Assembly (NCBI RefSeq): GCF_014268585.2
Contig: NZ_CP077092.1
Location: forward strand, 3,100,001-3,164,000
DNA from: Pseudomonas iranensis
GTDB taxonomy: Bacteria > Pseudomonadota > Gammaproteobacteria > Pseudomonadales > Pseudomonadaceae
Direction of reading: 5' to 3'
DNA length: 64,000 bases
Position 1 is the first letter of the stretch, and each line of letters starts with the position of its first letter. The notes under the pieces are model-generated. The model searched no databases. It saw nothing but the letters and a program-made list of their open reading frames with translations, and was not told the origin of the DNA. The translations under genes and the position numbers were made by a program. Below, one piece after another: positions 19,137-27,461 of this stretch.

Positions 19137-20123
19137 ATGAGTGAATCCACTGGCTACGTGCTCATCGAGCAAACTGGCGGGCCTGAGGTCATGCAATGGA
19201 AGCAAGCGCCAATTGCTGCGCCAGCAGCAAATGAAGTGCAAGTTCGTCATGAGGCGATCGGTGTCGACTTCATCGATACCCAGCTGCGTTCCGGCATCCT
19301 TCCTGTGAACTTGCCGAGTGGTTTGGGCTTCGCAGGTATGGGCACAGTAACCGCTGTGGGTGGCGAGGTCAGCGAGATCAAGGTAGGACAGCGGATTGCT
19401 TATCACTACGCTGTCCCTGGCTCTTATTCTGAGGTACGCAATGTCCCTGCCGGTCGAGCGTTCGTTCTGCCAGACCAGAACATCGATCCAAACATTGCTG
19501 CCGGTGCCCTGTTCCGCGGCCTGACGGCCTGGTACCTATCGACTCGACTACGTGAGGTAAACAAGGGTGATTGGGTATTGGTTCATGCTGCGGCAGGCGG
19601 TGTCGGACTGATCCTTTGCCAATGGCTCAGTCATCTTGGCGCCAACGTAATCGGCACCACCGACAGTACCGAGAAGCTGGAGGTGCTGAAGGAATATGGG
19701 TGCAAGTATCCCGTTAATCTTAACAGCGAAGACTTCGTTGAGCGCACCAAGCAACTGACCGATGGTGTAGGCGTCAGCATCGTCTACGAATCCATTGGTA
19801 AGGCTACCTTCGAACGTTCTCTGGATTGCCTCAAGCGCTTCGGTCTGATGGCTTCCTTCGGCTGGCCTTCTGGTGACGTAGAGCCTATCCAGTTGGCTCA
19901 TACCCGCAACAAAGGGTCGCTGTTCCTGACCCGACCAACCATTTCCCACTACATCGCGGAAGACGCCGATTTCAAGCGCGGTGCTGCTGAGCTCTACGGC
20001 TTGATCAGCGAGGGTGTTCTGAAAATTCGTACGGAGCACTGCTACCCACTCAAAGAGGCGGGCAAGGCTCACGACGACCTGGCCAATGGACGCACTACCG
20101 GTTCGGTCGTGCTTCAACCCTGA
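19137..20123 (+). CDS. Quinone oxidoreductase-like MDR-family protein
   Basis: A 328-residue zinc-free medium-chain reductase of the zeta-crystallin/QOR type. The N-terminal GroES-like part has GVDFIDTQLRSGILP and GLGFAGMGTVTAVG. The nucleotide-binding part has VLVHAAAGGVGLILCQWLSHLGA (about 142-165) and a typical KLEVLKEYG. Zinc ligands of alcohol dehydrogenases are absent. Such enzymes reduce quinones or alpha,beta-unsaturated carbonyls with NADPH. It sits 28 bases after the SDR gene and belongs to the same operon; a second, opposite-strand MDR is at 28478-29470. Confidence 0.9.
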   Translation: MSESTGYVLIEQTGGPEVMQWKQAPIAAPAANEVQVRHEAIGVDFIDTQLRSGILPVNLPSGLGFAGMGTVTAVGGEVSEIKVGQRIAYHYAVPGSYSEVRNVPAGRAFVLPDQNIDPNIAAGALFRGLTAWYLSTRLREVNKGDWVLVHAAAGGVGLILCQWLSHLGANVIGTTDSTEKLEVLKEYGCKYPVNLNSEDFVERTKQLTDGVGVSIVYESIGKATFERSLDCLKRFGLMASFGWPSGDVEPIQLAHTRNKGSLFLTRPTISHYIAEDADFKRGAAELYGLISEGVLKIRTEHCYPLKEAGKAHDDLANGRTTGSVVLQP

Positions 20124-20182
20124 CCTAACCGGACGCTTACGAAGTTCGCAACTCACCAGCCAAAAACAATAAAGGTGATCAA

Positions 20183-20932
20183 ATGCTACTTGAAGGCAAA
20201 ACTGCAATCGTAACCGGCGCCGCTTCCATGAAGGGCATCGGTTGGGCAACGGCGAAGTGCTTCGCGCTGAATGGCGCCCGTGTTGCTTTGCTTGACCTAA
20301 ACCTTGAACACACTGTGACTGCTGCCAAGGAGCTGGGTGACGGTCATCTTGGACTGACGTGCGATGTACGCGATCCAGCGCTGTGTCTGGCGGCGGTGAA
20401 CTCTATTGTTGAGTCGTTCGGGAAGGTCGATATCCTGATCAACAACGCAGGCGTCAGTCAGTCTTTTAGGCTGATGGACAGCACGATGGACGATTACGAC
20501 CTGGTCATGGATGTCAGTCTGCGCGGTGCGTACAACATGTCACGCGCTGTGGTGCCACACATGCGCACCAACCGCAGTGGCGCGATCGTATGCATGGGCT
20601 CGGTCGCTGCCCAACGCGGAGGAGGTGTCCTGGGCGGGCCTCATTACGCTGCCGCCAAAGGCGGCGTCCAGACGCTGGCGAAGGCAATGGCTCGTGAGCT
20701 CGCCGCCGACAACATCCGGGTCAACTCCATCGCCCCTGGCCTCGTCGATACCGAGCTGCTGATCGGCAAACTCACCCCTGAAATGCATGCTGCAGCGATG
20801 GCGGCGACCCCATTGGGGCGCATGGCGTTGCCTGCCGACATTGCAAATGCCTGCCTGTTCTTGTCGTCCGACCTTTCCAGCTACATCACTGGCGTGATCC
20901 TCGACGTCAACGGTGGCTTGCACATCCACTGA
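20183..20932 (+). CDS. SDR-family oxidoreductase (tandem copy 1)
   Basis: A 249-residue short-chain dehydrogenase. The glycine motif is unusual, TGAASMKGIGWATA, with an insertion before GIG. It also has DILINNAGVSQSF, the catalytic site SVAAQRGGGVLGGPHYAAAKGG (Ser, then Tyr and Lys) and a final GVILDVNGGLHIH. The next gene encodes a protein with the same unusual features, so the two arose by tandem duplication. An AAAGGTGATC sequence precedes the ATG. It likely acts on a hydroxy intermediate of the pathway served by the ABC importer downstream. Confidence 0.92.
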   Translation: MLLEGKTAIVTGAASMKGIGWATAKCFALNGARVALLDLNLEHTVTAAKELGDGHLGLTCDVRDPALCLAAVNSIVESFGKVDILINNAGVSQSFRLMDSTMDDYDLVMDVSLRGAYNMSRAVVPHMRTNRSGAIVCMGSVAAQRGGGVLGGPHYAAAKGGVQTLAKAMARELAADNIRVNSIAPGLVDTELLIGKLTPEMHAAAMAATPLGRMALPADIANACLFLSSDLSSYITGVILDVNGGLHIH

Positions 20933-20967
20933 TGCGCCAGAGCTTGTCGTCAGAGTTGGAGGTTGCC

Positions 20968-21714
20968 ATGTACTTGCAAGGTAAAGTCGCAATTGTAACG
21001 GGCGGTGCTTCCCTCAACGGAATTGGCTGGGCGATAGCCCAGCGTTTTTCCGAGGAGGGGGCAAATGTGGTCTTGGTCGATATAGCTCCATACGATACCG
21101 AGCGTGTCGCTGCACTGCCGACGCCTGCGCTGGCGTTGAATTATGACATTCGTGATTTCGCTTGCTGCCAGGCAGCAGTGGCGACAGCGCTCGCCCAGTT
21201 CGGTGGGATCGATATCCTTATCAACAATGCAGGGGTCAGCCAACCCCGGAAAGTATTGGATATTGATGATCAAGGCTACGACCTGGTTCTGGACGTGAGC
21301 CTGCGGGGCTCGCTGAACATGGCTAAGGCCGTCGTCCCGAGTATGCGGGCCCAGAAAAGCAGCGCGATTGTTTGCATGAGTTCCGTTTCCGCGCAACGCG
21401 GTGGCGGCGTTATGGGCGGAGCCCATTACTCAGCGGCAAAGGGGGCTGTCCAAGCCCTCGCCAAGGCCCTGGCCCGGGAACTGGCGCCTGATCAAATCCG
21501 AGTGAACGCGGTAGCGCCCGGCCTGATTGAGACAGACCTCATCGCGGGCCGGCTATCTAGCGACAACCGCGAAAAAACCCTGTTAGCCACACCATTGGGA
21601 CGCATTGGGTGTCCTGACGACGTAGCCAAAGCTTGTCTCTATCTCGCATCTGATCTTTCCAGCTACGTCACCGGTGTCGTGCTGGATGTGAATGGAGGCC
21701 TGCACATTCACTAG
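20968..21714 (+). CDS. SDR-family oxidoreductase (tandem copy 2)
   Basis: A 248-residue short-chain dehydrogenase and paralogue of the preceding gene: TGGASLNGIGWAIA, DILINNAGVSQPR, SVSAQRGGGVMGGAHYSAAKGA and the same C terminus, GVVLDVNGGLHIH. I place the start at the ATG at 20968 because GGAGG (20958-20962) is correctly spaced and the protein then aligns with its neighbour (MYLQGK against MLLEGK). An ATG at 20932 overlapping the upstream stop would add 12 residues with no counterpart. Two near-identical catalytic sites side by side suggest stereoisomer-specific or sequential oxidations. Confidence 0.92.
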   Translation: MYLQGKVAIVTGGASLNGIGWAIAQRFSEEGANVVLVDIAPYDTERVAALPTPALALNYDIRDFACCQAAVATALAQFGGIDILINNAGVSQPRKVLDIDDQGYDLVLDVSLRGSLNMAKAVVPSMRAQKSSAIVCMSSVSAQRGGGVMGGAHYSAAKGAVQALAKALARELAPDQIRVNAVAPGLIETDLIAGRLSSDNREKTLLATPLGRIGCPDDVAKACLYLASDLSSYVTGVVLDVNGGLHIH

Positions 21715-21759
21715 CTCCATGTTTCAGATCATCCAGAACAAGAACAACGGAGAATGAAA

Positions 21760-22938
21760 ATGAAACGACTCATCAGCCATGTTGCCGCAGCTTTAACACT
21801 TGTAACAGCCTGCGCCGCCTTTGCCGACGAACCAATCAAGATCGGCGTGCCTGGCCCGTATACGGGAGGCTCCGCTCCAATGGGCGTCTCCATGCGTGAT
21901 GCCATGCGAATTGCGGTCAAGGAAATCAATGAAAAGGGCGGTGTCATGGGCCGTCCATTGGAGTTGGTAGAGCGTGATGACGAAGCGAAAAATGAGCGCG
22001 GCATTCAGGTAGCCCAGGAGCTGATTTACAAGAATCAAATCGTGGCGGCTGTCGGCGTCATTAACACCGGCGTCATGCTAGCCAGTCAGCGTTTCTACCA
22101 AGAAGCAAAAATTCCGATCATCACCCCGGGCCCATCGGGCTCAGACGTGACCAAGGCGTTCCTGCCTGACAGCTATGTGTTCCGCGTTTCGCTTCCAGAT
22201 CGACTTCAAGCTGAAATGATCGTGAAGGAGTCAATCGACAATCGGCATTTCGAAAAGGTCGCAATCCTTGCTGACTCCACGAACTATGGCCAACTCGGTC
22301 GAGCCGACCTGGAGGGTGTACTCAAAGAACGGGGCATCAGTCCTGTCGCCGTGGAGAAATTCAATATCAAAGATGTGGACATGACGCCGCAGTTGCTTAG
22401 AGCTCGAATGAAAGGGGCTCAGGTCATCCTGACCTATGGCGTAGGGCCTGAACTCGCTCAAATTGCCAATGGCATGGCCAAGCTTGGCTGGAAGGTTCCC
22501 ATGATCGGTAGTTGGACGCTCTCCATGCCTAACTTTGCGGAAAACGCTGGCGCGAACGCTGAAGCTGTCCGTATGCCTCAGACCTTCATTCTCGAAGGGG
22601 CCGCTGGCAAGCGCGAAGCCTTCATCAAGAAGTTCGAGCAGGCCTATGGTGTCACGCGGATCCCTGGCCCCGTGTGGGCAGCCCAAGGCTATGACTCCAT
22701 TTATCTGTTGGCCGCCGCAATCGAACAGGCCAAATCCACCGATGGCACCAAGATCAAGGAAGCTCTTGAGGATCTTCAGGCCCCGGTTGAAGGGCTAGTC
22801 ATGACTTACAACAAGCCGTTTTCCAAAACTGACCATGAGGCGTTCAAAACCACGAACGTAGCCATCATGGGTGAGATCAAGAACGGCCAAGTGGTCTTCG
22901 CCTACGACGCAGACCGCGGCAAGATTCAAGCGAACTAA
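21760..22938 (+). CDS. ABC transporter substrate-binding protein, branched-chain amino acid type
   Basis: A periplasmic binding protein of 392 residues of the LivJ family. It begins with a signal peptide (MKRLISHVAA, hydrophobic core, cut after AAFA) and then EPIKIGVPGPYTGGSA. Type I periplasmic-binding-fold features follow, including MRDAMRIAVKEINEKGGVMG and LVERDDEAK. Members of this group also bind aromatic acids, amides and other small acids, so amino acids need not be the ligand. ATG 21760 is chosen over 21754 because GGAG at 21749-21752 is 7 bases away. It is the first gene of the importer set 21760-26597. Confidence 0.93.
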   Translation: MKRLISHVAAALTLVTACAAFADEPIKIGVPGPYTGGSAPMGVSMRDAMRIAVKEINEKGGVMGRPLELVERDDEAKNERGIQVAQELIYKNQIVAAVGVINTGVMLASQRFYQEAKIPIITPGPSGSDVTKAFLPDSYVFRVSLPDRLQAEMIVKESIDNRHFEKVAILADSTNYGQLGRADLEGVLKERGISPVAVEKFNIKDVDMTPQLLRARMKGAQVILTYGVGPELAQIANGMAKLGWKVPMIGSWTLSMPNFAENAGANAEAVRMPQTFILEGAAGKREAFIKKFEQAYGVTRIPGPVWAAQGYDSIYLLAAAIEQAKSTDGTKIKEALEDLQAPVEGLVMTYNKPFSKTDHEAFKTTNVAIMGEIKNGQVVFAYDADRGKIQAN

Positions 22939-23006
22939 TCATTTCCCACAATCAGGCGCCCAGACATCTGAGCGCCACGGCGCCCTGCGCGCTGAAGAGG
23001 TGAAAG

Positions 23007-23882
23007 ATGGACGGAATGCTACTTCAAGTCCTGCTTAGCGGGGTTTCCGTAGGCATGATTTACGCTGTGATTGCCTTTGGCTACCAACTGACGTTCTCGA
23101 CGTCATCGACTCTTAACTTCGGCCAAGGAGAAGCTCTGGCACTGGGGGCGCTGGTCGGCTTGACGATAGTTCCATACGTTGGGTATTGGGCAGCCATTCC
23201 GCTGGTAATGCTTTTTGGTGCTGCGCAAGGTGTTTTTGTGGAGCGTGTCGCGGTACGGCCGGCGCTCAAAATCAAATCCGAGTTTGGGTGGATTTTGGCA
23301 ACGATTGCCTTGGCCATCATTTTCAAGAACGTCGCTGAGAACATATGGGGCAAGGACGATCTCAAATTCCCATCACCGGTGTCAGAAATGCCCATCCAAA
23401 TCGGATCGGCGTTTGTAATGCCGATGGAGCTGATTGTGGTAGCAGGTGCGCTATTAATCATGGCCGCGGTCGAGTTTTTCAATCGCAAAACGATCCTGGG
23501 CAAAGCAGTGGTTGCGACAAGCTCGGATCGTGATGCCGCAGGTCTGATGGGTATCAACACTGGTAGCGTCATCACGTTCTCCTACGCACTGTCGTCAATG
23601 ACTGCGGCCTTTGCAGGCATTCTGGTCGCCCCCTTGACGCTGACTGGCGCCAGTATGGGCGTGGCTTTGGGACTTAAAGCGTTCGCAGTAGCAATCATCG
23701 GTGGGTTGACTTCCGGTGTCGGGGTGATCGTGGGCGGGATCATCCTGGGTTTGTCTGAGACAGCGACAGGCTTCTTCCTCTCCACCGGTTACAAAGATGT
23801 CCCCGGTCTCATCCTGTTGCTGGTCGTGTTGATGATCAAGCCCGCAGGCATTTTCGGCAAAGCCGTGATCAAGAAGGTGTAA
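23007..23882 (+). CDS. Branched-chain amino acid-type ABC permease (LivH-like)
   Basis: A 291-residue inner-membrane permease with about eight hydrophobic helices. The LivH signature GMIYAVIAFGYQLTFSTSSTLNFGQGEALALGA is near the N terminus, and the cytoplasmic coupling region contains KAVVATSSDRDAAGLMGIN, the EAA-like loop. It forms the channel with the LivM half of the fused protein encoded next, whose ATG is 2 bases after this stop. A Shine-Dalgarno GAAGAGGTG precedes the ATG. Confidence 0.93.
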   Translation: MDGMLLQVLLSGVSVGMIYAVIAFGYQLTFSTSSTLNFGQGEALALGALVGLTIVPYVGYWAAIPLVMLFGAAQGVFVERVAVRPALKIKSEFGWILATIALAIIFKNVAENIWGKDDLKFPSPVSEMPIQIGSAFVMPMELIVVAGALLIMAAVEFFNRKTILGKAVVATSSDRDAAGLMGINTGSVITFSYALSSMTAAFAGILVAPLTLTGASMGVALGLKAFAVAIIGGLTSGVGVIVGGIILGLSETATGFFLSTGYKDVPGLILLLVVLMIKPAGIFGKAVIKKV

Positions 23883-23884
23883 CC

Positions 23885-25882
23885 ATGAAGAAGACCTCAA
23901 TCCTCTCTCTGGTTCTGTTGCTTATGGCCGGTGCGTTGCTGCCACAGGTGTTCCATAACCCGTATTACCTGCACCTGATTGTCGTCATTGGTATCTACGC
24001 AATTTTGCTATTTGGGATGGATATCCTGGTCGGGTATACCGGCGAAGTTTCTCTCGGCCATGCCGGCCTGTTCGCTGTGGGCGCCTACAGTTGCGGTATT
24101 GCTGCCACCAGCCTTGGTTGGCCGGTATACGCAGCAATCCCGCTCGCAATAGGTGTTACGGCGATCTTTGGTGGTCTATTGGCATTTCCGGCCCTCAAGG
24201 TGACAGGCCCGTACCTGGCGATGGTGACATTGGCTTTCTCCACTATCATCCAGATCCTCACCAATGAGATGGAATTCTTGACCAAAGGCCCTCAGGGCCT
24301 GCAAGTCCTCAAACCTGAGATTTTCGGTACCAGGCTTACCGCTGTAGAGTTCTATTATGTAGTGCTTGTCGCTTTGATCGCAGCGCTAGTCGTTGTGTCT
24401 CGAATTCTGCGCTCGCATATTGGTCGAGCTTTTGAAGCGCTGCGCGGCAGTCCGATTGCAGCAGATTGCATGGGCGTCAACGTATACCGCTACAAAGTGC
24501 TGGCCTTCGTTCTGAGCGCCGCCTTTGCGGGCCTTGCTGGTGCGTTGTTCAGCTACTCAGAAGAGTACATCGCACCGAACTCGTTCGGGTTCGAGCTCAA
24601 CGTGCTGTTCCTGCTCGCCCTGGTTTTGGGCGGTAAAAAGAGCAGGATCGGGGCCATAGTTGGCGCAGCGATCGTAGTCATGCTTCCCAACTGGCTCTCG
24701 GATTTGGCAACAGTCAGAACGCTCGCTATCGGTATCGCTATCGTGACCGTGGCGACAGTCGTGTATTCGCTGGCAAAAAGCAAAATCTCTCCGAAGTATG
24801 GCGTGGCTGCGGTGGCAGTGGCGGCCGCAGTGGTGTGGGCAGTCTTGCGCATTGAAGATGTGACCGAGCACCGCCTGACAATCTTCGGTTTGATGATGTT
24901 GGGTGTGATCTATTACCTGCCAATGGGCGTAGTTGGCTTGGTCAAGACGCTAACGCCACCGGCCAAGGCTCGTAGCGAAAGCATAGCGGGCGCCTCTGCA
25001 CCATCAGTTGAAGCTTTCCTGGGCGGTCAGGTCACCGCCAACCAAGGCCCGGCTCTGCAGGCTCGTGGCGTTGTCATGCAATTTGGCGGGCTGAAGGCGC
25101 TAAACGGAATCGATCTGGATATCGAGCGCCGAACTATCCATGGGTTGATTGGCCCGAACGGCTCAGGCAAAAGCACCATGATGAACGTCATCACGGGCAT
25201 TTACCGAGCAACTGAAGGAACGGTTCAGTTTGCAGGCAAAGCCATCCAAGACTCGACACCCTCCAAAATAGCAATGAGCGGTGTCTCTAGAACATTCCAA
25301 AACGTGCAGCTGTTCGGCGAAATGTCTGTCCTCGAAAACGTCCTGGTGGCGTTCAACCATAGCTTTGCCAGCCGCCTGCCATCGGTAGCGCTGGGGCTGC
25401 CCGGCTACCGAGCAGAGGAAGGTGCGGCGCGGGAGAAGGCTTGGAGCATTCTTCGCTTTATTGGCTTGGATCATCTTGGTCATGAGGAGGCGAGGAACCT
25501 GCCTTATGGCAAGCAGCGCATCCTTGAAATAGGGCGTGCACTCGCTCTCAACCCGGCCTTGTTGCTTCTGGATGAACCTGCTGCAGGACTTACCGCACCT
25601 GATATCGAAGACCTGATTCGAATCATTCAAAAAATCCGGGATCGCGGCGTGACCATCGTATTGATTGAACACCACATGGACATGGTGATGCGGATTTGCG
25701 ACCGCGTCACAGTCTTCGACTTCGGCCAGAAAATCGCAGAGGGTTTGCCACTTGATGTGCAGAACGATCCACGAGTTGTCGAGGCTTACCTGGGCGTAAA
25801 GCCAGAAGAAGAAATCGTCAAAGCAGCGACGCCGGATGGCGAAACGAACAGCTTCGTTGCTGGAGGTGCAAAGCATGCTTAA
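23885..25882 (+). CDS. Fused ABC permease (LivM-like) and ATPase (LivG-like)
   Basis: A 665-residue fusion. Residues 1 to about 300 form a LivM-type permease (ILVGYTGEVSLGHAGLFAVGAY, then GRAFEALRGSPIAADCMGVN as coupling loop). Additional hydrophobic segments (about 300-355) and a linker lead to a LivG-type ATPase from about 390, with Walker A GPNGSGKST at about 424-432 and Walker B LLLLDEPAAGL near 559. The signature is LPYGKQRILEIGRAL instead of LSYGQQ. The two parts are separate genes in the E. coli liv system. There is no sign of frameshift; the fusion is in frame. The last 8 bases overlap the next ATPase gene. Confidence 0.93.
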   Translation: MKKTSILSLVLLLMAGALLPQVFHNPYYLHLIVVIGIYAILLFGMDILVGYTGEVSLGHAGLFAVGAYSCGIAATSLGWPVYAAIPLAIGVTAIFGGLLAFPALKVTGPYLAMVTLAFSTIIQILTNEMEFLTKGPQGLQVLKPEIFGTRLTAVEFYYVVLVALIAALVVVSRILRSHIGRAFEALRGSPIAADCMGVNVYRYKVLAFVLSAAFAGLAGALFSYSEEYIAPNSFGFELNVLFLLALVLGGKKSRIGAIVGAAIVVMLPNWLSDLATVRTLAIGIAIVTVATVVYSLAKSKISPKYGVAAVAVAAAVVWAVLRIEDVTEHRLTIFGLMMLGVIYYLPMGVVGLVKTLTPPAKARSESIAGASAPSVEAFLGGQVTANQGPALQARGVVMQFGGLKALNGIDLDIERRTIHGLIGPNGSGKSTMMNVITGIYRATEGTVQFAGKAIQDSTPSKIAMSGVSRTFQNVQLFGEMSVLENVLVAFNHSFASRLPSVALGLPGYRAEEGAAREKAWSILRFIGLDHLGHEEARNLPYGKQRILEIGRALALNPALLLLDEPAAGLTAPDIEDLIRIIQKIRDRGVTIVLIEHHMDMVMRICDRVTVFDFGQKIAEGLPLDVQNDPRVVEAYLGVKPEEEIVKAATPDGETNSFVAGGAKHA

Positions 25883-26597
25883 GGTCAAGAATCTGATTGC
25901 CGGGTACGGAAGCGTCCAAGTGCTTCACGGCATCGACTTTGAGGTCAAAAAGGGCACGGTTGTTAGCCTGATCGGCTCAAATGGAGCCGGTAAGACCACC
26001 ACGATGCGAGCTCTTTCGGGAATGATTAGCCCCAGTGATGGGGAAGTCCTTCTGGATGGCAAAAACGTCGCTGGGCTGCCTTCGCATAAAATCGCCAGGC
26101 TCGGTCTTGCTCACTCACCCGAAGGACGGAAAATTTTCCCTACGCTATCCGTCGTCGACAACATAACGTTGGGTGCGTTTCCAAGGTTCATCAGGAGCCG
26201 GCCGAAGGGAGACATCAGGGGCGACCTTGATCGCGCCCTTGAGCTCTTTCCTCGTCTGCAGGAGCGCAGAAACCAGCAGGCTGGAACGCTTTCCGGAGGT
26301 GAGCAGCAAATGCTCGCCATGGCCCGGGCAATCATGCTTAACCCTGATGTCATCCTGATGGATGAACCCTCAATGGGCCTGGCTCCCATTCTTGTTGAAG
26401 AAGTGTTCAACATCATTCAACGGCTCAAGTCGACTGGTGTGACCATGCTCTTGGTCGAACAGTTTGCGGCTGCCGCTTTGGAGGTCAGTGATTATGCGTA
26501 TGTGCTTGAGAACGGCCGCATCAATATCCATGGCCTGGCTTCGAAAATGAAGAACGATCCCGCCGTGAAAGCGGCTTACTTAGGCGGCACTCATTAA
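25875..26597 (+). CDS. ABC transporter ATP-binding protein (LivF-like)
   Basis: A 240-residue ATPase subunit: Walker A GSNGAGKTT (about 34-42), signature LSGGEQQMLAMARA, Walker B VILMDEPSMGLAP and a typical H-region replaced, as in LivF, by LLVEQFAAAALEVSDYAYVLE. The ATG at 25875 has GGAGGTG at 25860-25866 and gives the normal LivF N terminus MLKVKNLIAGYG. It overlaps the upstream gene by 8 bases, so it is translationally coupled. It pairs with the fused ATPase domain to form the heterodimer driving import. Confidence 0.94.
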   Translation: MLKVKNLIAGYGSVQVLHGIDFEVKKGTVVSLIGSNGAGKTTTMRALSGMISPSDGEVLLDGKNVAGLPSHKIARLGLAHSPEGRKIFPTLSVVDNITLGAFPRFIRSRPKGDIRGDLDRALELFPRLQERRNQQAGTLSGGEQQMLAMARAIMLNPDVILMDEPSMGLAPILVEEVFNIIQRLKSTGVTMLLVEQFAAAALEVSDYAYVLENGRINIHGLASKMKNDPAVKAAYLGGTH

Positions 26598-26613
26598 CTA
26601 CGAGAGACACGCG

Positions 26614-26922
26614 ATGAGCAACGGCAAAGGTTACATCTACGCAGAACTCAAGGTGACGAATCCAGAAGTATTTTATGGGGAATATATGGAAAAGGTCACA
26701 CCTGTGCTCCAGAAGTGGGGTGCCACATTCGCGATCGCCGGTGGTGAACCAAGGGTGCTTGAAGGGGATAGGGTAGTCGAGCGTGTGGTGCTCGTGGAGT
26801 TCGAGAGCCCTGAGAAGGCAAACGAGTTCTATTACTCGGAAGATTATCAAGCGGTGATCGACTATCGATTCCGCTCTGCCGATACGCATCTATACATGCT
26901 CAATGGGTATAGCGCTTCGTAA
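26614..26922 (+). CDS. DUF1330 family protein
   Basis: A 102-residue ferredoxin-like-fold protein: KGYIYAELKVTNPEVFYGEYMEKVTPVLQKWGATFA and VVLVEFESPEKANEFYYSEDYQAV match the DUF1330 pattern of a dimeric alpha-beta barrel. The biochemical role is not established; such proteins often sit in catabolic operons. It follows livF by 16 bases and is in the same direction, so it is probably co-transcribed with the importer. Confidence 0.85.
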   Translation: MSNGKGYIYAELKVTNPEVFYGEYMEKVTPVLQKWGATFAIAGGEPRVLEGDRVVERVVLVEFESPEKANEFYYSEDYQAVIDYRFRSADTHLYMLNGYSAS

Positions 26923-26965
26923 TGGTCAAGTGGGTGCGTTGGCCCCTTTTCCGAGGAGGATCATC

Positions 26966-27448
26966 ATGTCTGCTCTAACTCAACGGCACACGCTGACCAG
27001 CTGGTCAGCTGTGTCAGCGGCCAAAGGGGATGATTGGTTTTGCTACGTAGCGTGCATCAAGCCGACCTATGACCATTTAATTCGGCTGGCAGGTCAGATC
27101 AGCGGCATGCTGATCTTGTCTGACGGTGAAACGCGCCTGGAAGTTCTCATGAACATGCCGCGCTCGTTGAGCGAACAGGCAGAGGAAGTCAAGGCAACGC
27201 TCATGCGGATAAAACCACCCAAACTTGGTGTCGATCACCTTCGGCACATGGTGTCGAGTGCGGTGAAATTGAACGGGCTCGCGCGCACGTTGGAAGCTCA
27301 GGTATCCGTAGGCGCTGAACCCGCTGTGACCTGTCACTGGCACAGAGAGCTCTCCGAAATCCTCAGCCTCTTGAAATGCGCTTCTGACCCATGGTCGGGT
27401 CTGCAGCCGGTTCAATTCGAGGGATGCTGTGCCTGCTGTGCTCACTGA
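26966..27448 (+). CDS. Hypothetical protein with a double-Cys C-terminal tail
   Basis: A 160-residue soluble protein that I cannot place in a family. The start ATG at 26966 has GAGGAGGATC upstream; an in-frame start at 26903 inside the previous gene is less likely. The middle is helical (EQAEEVKATLMRI). Two pairs of cysteines lie close to the end in the last residues, FEGCCACCAH, which could bind a metal or take part in redox exchange. It lies between the DUF1330 gene and the lactonase-like gene, 13 bases from the latter, so it should belong to the same operon. Confidence 0.7.
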   Translation: MSALTQRHTLTSWSAVSAAKGDDWFCYVACIKPTYDHLIRLAGQISGMLILSDGETRLEVLMNMPRSLSEQAEEVKATLMRIKPPKLGVDHLRHMVSSAVKLNGLARTLEAQVSVGAEPAVTCHWHRELSEILSLLKCASDPWSGLQPVQFEGCCACCAH

Positions 27449-27461
27449 CAAGGATATAACA

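Noticed and set aside
21754..21759. Earlier ATG for the ABC binding protein
   Set aside because: GGAG would be only one base away; the ATG at 21760 has normal spacing and gives a clean signal peptide.
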